64,000 nucleotides of DNA. Origin: Ruegeria sp. AD91A (GTDB lineage: Bacteria; Pseudomonadota; Alphaproteobacteria; Rhodobacterales; Rhodobacteraceae). This document shows, piece by piece, positions 59,218-64,000 of this stretch. Where the stretch lies: assembly GCF_003443535.1 (NCBI RefSeq), contig NZ_CP031946.1, positions 186,001 through 250,000 on the forward strand. The letters run 5' to 3'. Position 1 is the stretch's first letter. Every line of letters begins with the position of its first letter. The notes under the pieces are model-generated. The model did not search any database and was not told where the DNA came from. It saw only the letters and a program-made list of their open reading frames with translations. The position numbers and the translations under genes are program-made.

Positions 59218-60996
59218 ATGAATTTCCTTTCACTGACAGACACAGGAAGCGCAGTTCTGGCGCTGCTCATCGTTGCGGGCATGTTCATCATGTTCCTGCG
59301 CGAAGTTTATCCGACCGAAGTCGTAGCCCTTGGCGGTGTTTCTCTGATGCTTGTAACTGGCATCCTACCCTATCAAAGCGCGCTTGCGGTTCTGTCCAAC
59401 CCGGCACCCTGGACGATTGCCGCGATGTTCATCATCATGGGGGCCTTGGTGCGGACCGGAGCCTTGGACTCGTTCACTTCGACCGCACAGAAGCAGGCTC
59501 AGGTAAACCCGCGTATTGCCATCGCTTTGCTTATGGGGTTTGTCGTGCTGGCCTCGGCGGTGGTGTCGAATACGCCAGTGGTTGTGGTCATGATTCCGGT
59601 CTTTGTGCAAATTGCCCGCACGCTGAATGTTCCCGCATCCAAATTGCTGATTCCGTTGAGTTACGCAGCCATTTTGGGCGGCACGCTGACGTTGATCGGC
59701 ACGTCCACGAACCTGCTGGTGGATGGCGTGGCCCGCGCGCAGGGGATGAAAGCCTTTACGATTTTCGAAATCACGCCTCTGGGGATCGCGCTGGTGATCT
59801 ACGGCATGATTTATTTGCGCTTCATCGCGCCCAAACTGTTGCCCGAGCGGGACAGCATGGCGTCGCTGCTCAGTGACCGGTCCAAGATGAAGTTCTTTAC
59901 CGAGGCCGTCATTCCGCCGGATAGCAACCTGATCGGGCGCGAAGTGACCGGCGTGCAGTTGTTCAAACGCCCCGGCGTGCGCCTGATAGATGTCATCCGG
60001 GGGGATGAGTCGTTGCGGCGTAATCTGAAAGGCGTCGAGCTGAAAGTAGGCGATCGGGTGGTTTTACGCACCGAGATGACCGAACTTCTGAGCCTTCAGA
60101 GCAACAGGGAACTCAAACGTGTGGATCAGGTATCTGCCGTTGAAACCAAGACGGTTGAGGTGTTGATCACACCCGGGTGCCGTTTGGTGGGGCGGACCCT
60201 TGGAATGATGCGGCTTCGGCGTCGCTATGGCGTTTACGTGCTGGCGGTGCACCGCCGTAACCAGAACATTGGTCGCCAGTTGGATGATTTGGTGGTCAGG
60301 GTTGGGGATACGTTGCTTTTGGAAGGTGCCCCGGCGGATATCCAGCGGCTTGCGGCTGATATGGACATGGTGGACGTCACACAACCATCGGCTCGAGCAT
60401 TCCGTCGAAGCCATGCACCCATTGCGATTGGTGCTCTTGTAGGGATTGTCGTCCTCGCCGCGCTGGGCATTGCGCCCATCCTGTTGTTGTCGATTGTGGC
60501 CTGCGCCGTGGTTCTACTGACCCGCTGTATCGACGCGGATGAGGCGTTTTCCTTTGTTGAAGGTCGCCTGTTGGCGTTGATCTTCGCGATGCTGGGCATA
60601 GGGGCTGCGCTGGACAGCTCTGGCGCGGTTTCTCTGATCGTCGAAGCTGTTGCGCCGGGGCTCAGTGCCTTGCCGCCATTCCTGATTATCTGGGCGATTT
60701 ATCTGCTGACCTCGGTGCTGACCGAACTGGTCTCCAACAACGCCGTTGCGGTTGTCGTCACTCCGATCGCCATCGGTCTGGCGCAGGCTGTCGGGATAGA
60801 TCCGCGTCCGCTGGTCGTTGCGGTTATGGTGGCGGCCTCGGCATCGTTTGCAACACCGATCGGGTACCAGACAAACATGATGGTCTATGGTCCCGGAGGC
60901 TACAGGTTCACCGATTTCATGAAGGTAGGCGTGCCGCTGAACCTGACGGTCGGATTGTTAGCGTCCCTGCTTATCCCATTGATCTGGCCGTTATGA
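59218..60996 (+). CDS. SLC13/DASS-type transporter with two RCK_C domains
   Basis: Predicted 592 residues from ATG 59218. About six helices (~10-210), including NPAPWTIAAMFIIMGALV and the substrate loop SNTPVVVVMIPV and GTSTNLLVDG. Two RCK_C (TrkA-C) domains follow (~225-300 and ~310-395; LKGVELKVGDRVVLR, VRVGDTLLLEGAP), then a second bundle (~400-592) with TELVSNNAVAVVVTPIA and FATPIGYQTNMM. Relatives carry dicarboxylates, sulfate or other anions with Na+. The RCK pair is a common insertion and may sense ligand. Substrate not assigned. Confidence 0.88.
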   Translation: MNFLSLTDTGSAVLALLIVAGMFIMFLREVYPTEVVALGGVSLMLVTGILPYQSALAVLSNPAPWTIAAMFIIMGALVRTGALDSFTSTAQKQAQVNPRIAIALLMGFVVLASAVVSNTPVVVVMIPVFVQIARTLNVPASKLLIPLSYAAILGGTLTLIGTSTNLLVDGVARAQGMKAFTIFEITPLGIALVIYGMIYLRFIAPKLLPERDSMASLLSDRSKMKFFTEAVIPPDSNLIGREVTGVQLFKRPGVRLIDVIRGDESLRRNLKGVELKVGDRVVLRTEMTELLSLQSNRELKRVDQVSAVETKTVEVLITPGCRLVGRTLGMMRLRRRYGVYVLAVHRRNQNIGRQLDDLVVRVGDTLLLEGAPADIQRLAADMDMVDVTQPSARAFRRSHAPIAIGALVGIVVLAALGIAPILLLSIVACAVVLLTRCIDADEAFSFVEGRLLALIFAMLGIGAALDSSGAVSLIVEAVAPGLSALPPFLIIWAIYLLTSVLTELVSNNAVAVVVTPIAIGLAQAVGIDPRPLVVAVMVAASASFATPIGYQTNMMVYGPGGYRFTDFMKVGVPLNLTVGLLASLLIPLIWPL

Positions 60997-61011
60997 TATC
61001 GGCACAGATTT

Positions 61012-61028
61012 GCCGCTTTGCTTGCGGC
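61012..61028 (+). other. Short stem-loop after the SLC13 gene
   Basis: GCCGC (61012-61016) and GCGGC (61024-61028) form a 5-bp stem with a 7-nt loop. There is no T run, so this is at best a weak terminator. Confidence 0.25.
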
Positions 61029-61090
61029 GTACTTGTAAATATCGGATGAACAGCAATCTTTTGTAGAACTGATATTTAAAGGGTACTGCT

Positions 61091-61828
61091 ATGCTGACAC
61101 TCGTCCGCACCACGTTTCCTGCGGTTGCTTTCGCCACCGTTTTGAGCGGCACATCGCTTGCTGGAACCGTCGAAGGAACTGCAACCTACCGAGAGCGTAT
61201 TGCGCTTTCGCCCGACACGACCTTGTTCGTCGAGCTTCAGGATATCTCATTGGCGGATGCGCCGGCCGAAACGCTTGCCGCGCAGAGATATGCCCTGACC
61301 GGTGTGCCGGCGCAGTTTGAACTGACCTATGATGATGCGTTGATTCAGGACGGGCGCAGCTATGCCGTGCGCGCTTCGGTCATGCAGGGGCAAAAGCTGT
61401 TGTTCACCACCGATACTGTCTATCCGGTTCTGACACATGGGGCCGAGAATTCAGCTGACCTGCTGATGATACAGGTGCAACACCAAGGTGCCGCGATGCT
61501 GGAAAACACCGAGTGGTACGCCTCGGGCCTCAATGGTGCGCCTATTGAGACAGAGAAACGTCCTGAACTTGCTTTCGGGCAGGGCGGGGCCTTTTCAGGA
61601 AACGGCGGTTGCAACCGGTTCAGTGGCCAGGCCGAGATTTCTGCCAATCGGATCGAGTTCCCGGACAATATGGCCGCAACGCTCATGGCGTGCCCACCCC
61701 CGCTAGATGAGGTCGAGCGGCAGTTTCTGAAAGCGATGCAAAGAGTCACGACCTTCGCGGTGCAAGGCAACGCGCTGGCCTTGCTGGATGCTCAGGGTGA
61801 GCCGGTGATCAAACTGGTACGCAAGTAA
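61091..61828 (+). CDS. Exported YbaY-META (HslJ-like) domain protein
   Basis: A 245-residue protein with a signal peptide ending near SGTSLAG. Residues ~27-125 are a YbaY-like beta domain (VEGTATYRERIALSPDTTLFVELQD by position 61163-61240, and ALTGVPAQFELTYDD). Residues ~135-240 are a META/HslJ domain (ENTEWYASGLNG, GGAFSGNGGCNRFSGQAE, MAATLMACPPPLDEVERQFLKAM by position 61670-61740). HslJ is tied to novobiocin or heat stress in E. coli. The two-domain combination occurs in many proteobacterial envelope proteins; function unknown. Confidence 0.82.
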   Translation: MLTLVRTTFPAVAFATVLSGTSLAGTVEGTATYRERIALSPDTTLFVELQDISLADAPAETLAAQRYALTGVPAQFELTYDDALIQDGRSYAVRASVMQGQKLLFTTDTVYPVLTHGAENSADLLMIQVQHQGAAMLENTEWYASGLNGAPIETEKRPELAFGQGGAFSGNGGCNRFSGQAEISANRIEFPDNMAATLMACPPPLDEVERQFLKAMQRVTTFAVQGNALALLDAQGEPVIKLVRK

Positions 61829-61841
61829 AAGGGCAGGGTTG

Positions 61842-63503
61842 TCAGGCGACGGCCCTCGATCGCCCTGCGTTGCGACCTGAAAAGATGCAGCCACCCAGGA
61901 ACGTTCCCTCCAGCGCGTTGTAACCGTGATAGCCACCGCCACCGAACCCGGCGACTTCGCCGGCAGCGAAGAGGCCGGGCACCACTTGACCGTCGGCACC
62001 GATCATCTGACTGTCCAGATTGGTCTGCAAACCGCCCAGCGTCTTGCGTGTCAGAACATGCAGCTTGACCGCGATCAACGGGCCGTTGGACGGGTCAAGG
62101 AACTTGTGAGGTTTGGCGGTGCGGATCAGTTTGTCTCCACGATAATTGCGGGCTGCAAGGATCGCCATCATCTGCGCGTCTTTTGAGAAGGGATTGTCGA
62201 CCTGAGAATCCCGCGCTTCGATCTGGGCGCGCAAATGGGCCTCGTCTATCAGCCCCCCACCCAAATGGTTCATTCCGTTGACCAGCTCGGTCAACGTGTT
62301 GGCAACAACAAAATCCTCGCCTTTCTCCTTGAATGCCTCGACCGGGGCGGTCGCTTTGGACCCGGACAGAATTCGTTGACGAATAACCTCTTTCCAGCTG
62401 CCTGACGTGAAGTCTGGGTTCTGCTCGGACCCGGACAGGGCGAATTCCTTCTTGATCACCTTCTGGGTCAGAACAAACCAACTGTATTCATACCCGGTTT
62501 TCAGGATTTCGCGCAGTGTCCCCAGCGTATCGAACCCGGGCAGGCAGGGGGGGTGCAACCGGTTTCCGCGTGCATCGAACCACATAGAGCTGGGGCCGGG
62601 CAGAATGCGAATGCCATGGGCGGGCCAGATCGGGTCCCAGTTGCGAACGCCTTCGGTGTAATGCCACATGCGGTCACCATTGATGACATGGCCACCTGCT
62701 TTTTCACTGATAGCGATCATACGACCGTCGACGTGAAACGGTACCCCTGCCACCATGTCCTGTGGCGGTTCCCCTAGACGATCCCTGGGCCAGTTCTGGC
62801 GCACCAACTCAAAATTGCCACCAATACCGCCAGAGGTGACGATCACAGAAGGCGCATAAGCCTCGAACTCGCCGACCTCGTCGCGGTTGGTTTTGCCGCC
62901 GCGCTGGGCGGTGTCATCGGCCAGAACCTCGCCGGAGACGCCTTTGGCGGTGCCATTCTGCATAATGATATGGCTGACCTGATGACGGTACTTCATCTGG
63001 ATCAGCCCGGCACTGGCATGGTCGCGGACGCGACGGATGAAGTGTTCCAGCACTCCGGGGCCGGTGCCCCACGTGATGTGAAAGCGCGGGACAGAATTGC
63101 CGTGCCCGTTTGCGTAGGACCCGCCGCGCTCGGCCCAGCCTACGACCGGAAACCAGCGCAGCCCCATCTCGTGCAGCCAGGGGCGCATTTCGCCAGCTGC
63201 GAACTCGATATAGGCTTCGGCCCATTTGCGAGGCCAGGTATCTTCTTCCCGGTCAAACTGCGCGCTGCTCATCCAGTCGCGCAACGCCAGATCGTGGCTG
63301 TCGCGGATACCCATACGGCGTTGTTCCGGGGTGTTGACCATAAACAGGCCACCCAGGCTCCAGAATGCCTGACCGCCCAGAAAGCCTTCTGGTTCCTGAT
63401 CGAGTATGATTACCTTTTTACCTCGGTCGCCCAGTTCAGCTGCGGCGGCCAATCCGGCCAGACCAGCACCGACAACGATCGCATCAGCAGTGTTGTTTGT
63501 CAT
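61842..63503 (-). CDS. FAD-binding dehydrogenase (KstD/fumarate-reductase-like fold)
   Basis: Predicted 553 residues from ATG 63503 (AAAGGA upstream). FAD motif AIVVGAGLAGLAAAAEL near residue 8 and IILDQEPEGFLGGQAFWSLGG near 34 (by position 63345-63405). The C-terminal FAD contact is GFGGGGYHGYNALEGTFLGGCIFSGR near 520 (61880-61960). It matches the COG3573-type group of FAD-binding dehydrogenases related to 3-ketosteroid delta-1-dehydrogenase and fumarate reductase. Substrate unknown. The adjacent SBF/BASS-type gene lies 10 bp upstream, so a transported organic acid or sterol-like compound is possible but unproved. Confidence 0.83.
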   Translation of the reverse strand: MTNNTADAIVVGAGLAGLAAAAELGDRGKKVIILDQEPEGFLGGQAFWSLGGLFMVNTPEQRRMGIRDSHDLALRDWMSSAQFDREEDTWPRKWAEAYIEFAAGEMRPWLHEMGLRWFPVVGWAERGGSYANGHGNSVPRFHITWGTGPGVLEHFIRRVRDHASAGLIQMKYRHQVSHIIMQNGTAKGVSGEVLADDTAQRGGKTNRDEVGEFEAYAPSVIVTSGGIGGNFELVRQNWPRDRLGEPPQDMVAGVPFHVDGRMIAISEKAGGHVINGDRMWHYTEGVRNWDPIWPAHGIRILPGPSSMWFDARGNRLHPPCLPGFDTLGTLREILKTGYEYSWFVLTQKVIKKEFALSGSEQNPDFTSGSWKEVIRQRILSGSKATAPVEAFKEKGEDFVVANTLTELVNGMNHLGGGLIDEAHLRAQIEARDSQVDNPFSKDAQMMAILAARNYRGDKLIRTAKPHKFLDPSNGPLIAVKLHVLTRKTLGGLQTNLDSQMIGADGQVVPGLFAAGEVAGFGGGGYHGYNALEGTFLGGCIFSGRNAGRSRAVA

Positions 63504-63513
63504 AACGGTCCTT

Positions 63514-64000
63514 TCAGCGCCTGCGGAACCAGACAAGAAACGGCAGAACCACGGCGTACATCGTAATACCATAAACCGCCGAGGGCAGGGCCAGCGGGCT
63601 GAACCCGCTTTCGGTATTCGTAATCAGCGCCGCCAGTGTAATGCCCAGCGTGGAATTTTGAATTCCGGTTTCGATTGAAATCGTCTTGCACTCATTCCAG
63701 GACAGGTTTGATATCCTCGCCAGCCCTAATCCACAGAAAAGCAATACGATATTCAGAGAAATCAAGCCGGCGCCCATGATGCCGAGATTTTCGACGAACA
63801 GTTGCCAGTTCCCGGCCAGTGCAGCGGCAACGATCAGCACGAACAAAACGGTCGCGAGCGCCGACAACCCCGGCTCCACACGGTTTGCAAACCCCGTTGC
63901 AAAGTTGCGAATCCCTACACCAATGGCCACCGGTAACGTAGTGATCAGGAACAGAGCAACAGCCAGCCCGGTGATGGAAACGTCAGGGGCTTCGTCGCCC
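63514..64000 (-). CDS. SBF/BASS-family sodium:organic-anion symporter, partial
   Basis: The frame is open to the right edge, so only the C-terminal ~161 residues are seen. About five hydrophobic segments remain. The bile-acid:sodium symporter (SBF) pattern is IETGIQNSTLGITLAALI with LALPSAVYGITMYAVVLPF after it; the conserved E-x-GxQN/S Na-site motif is clear. It is translated just before the FAD-binding dehydrogenase (10 bp), probably the same transcript. Natural substrate undetermined. Confidence 0.85.
   Translation of the reverse strand, partial: GDEAPDVSITGLAVALFLITTLPVAIGVGIRNFATGFANRVEPGLSALATVLFVLIVAAALAGNWQLFVENLGIMGAGLISLNIVLLFCGLGLARISNLSWNECKTISIETGIQNSTLGITLAALITNTESGFSPLALPSAVYGITMYAVVLPFLVWFRRR

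Noticed and set aside
1..64000. CRISPR arrays, insertion sequences, prophage genes or toxin-antitoxin pairs
   Set aside because: No regularly spaced repeats, transposase, integrase, structural phage protein or paired small toxin/antitoxin frames were seen on either strand. The single XRE regulator at 51930 has no toxin-like partner.

Overview
The window looks like a chromosomal segment of a marine alphaproteobacterium of the Roseobacter group (Rhodobacterales, Ruegeria-like). The basis is a moderately high GC content, a covalent-FAD dimethylglycine/sarcosine dehydrogenase fused to a GcvT-type domain, a TRAP uptake system, DUF2927, DUF4202 and DUF1127 proteins, and a conserved intergenic element of a kind common in this group. 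The assignment comes from gene content only. No transposase, integrase, phage gene or CRISPR array was seen.

Layout. 1-7.4 kb: the end of an FAD-linked lactate/glycolate-type dehydrogenase, a small exported protein, the methylated-glycine dehydrogenase, an AhpD-like protein, an overlapping DUF938 methyltransferase/amine-oxidase pair, and a DUF3302-HlyD membrane pair. 7.4-16.3 kb: a catabolic operon (Fe-alcohol dehydrogenase, aldehyde dehydrogenase, glutamine-synthetase-like ligase, TRAP transporter, N-formylglutamate amidohydrolase-like enzyme) divergent from an RpiR-type regulator. It fits a gamma-glutamylation route for an amino alcohol, with ethanolamine the leading candidate. 16.4-22.3 kb: tRNA-Gly, an ABC exporter, acyl-CoA synthetase, esterase and methyltransferase. 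22.3-28.3 kb: a nucleotide-pyrophosphatase-like phosphodiesterase and a complete peptide/opine-type ABC importer. 28.5-30.8 kb: glycerate kinase, dtd and a nitroreductase.

30.9-36.7 kb is the most unusual region: a tight seven-gene operon running tiny membrane peptide, XpaC, TelA, DUF2927 lipoprotein, SPFH-GYF2 protein, CPCC protein, zinc-ribbon membrane protein. It combines parts resembling the Bacillus YdjG/YdjI (PspA-associated) and XpaC/TelA modules, with no PspA visible. It is probably an envelope-stress system.

36.8-49.6 kb is mostly housekeeping: an RluB-type synthase, tadA, gatCA, a cell-wall amidase, rnpB, rpmG and a Bax-inhibitor-like protein, with a ceramidase-like membrane protein and a DUF1326-DUF2182-GYD operon. 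49.7-55.9 kb: LysR and XRE regulators, a quinone oxidoreductase, a HisN-type phosphatase and two convergent purine deaminases. 55.9-64 kb: mgtE, 5-formyl-THF cyclo-ligase, YmdB-type phosphodiesterase, an SLC13/RCK transporter, a YbaY/META protein, a KstD-like dehydrogenase and the beginning of an SBF/BASS transporter cut by the right edge.

Functions are family-level readings of the translated sequence. Substrates, operators and regulatory hairpins are inferences unless stated otherwise.
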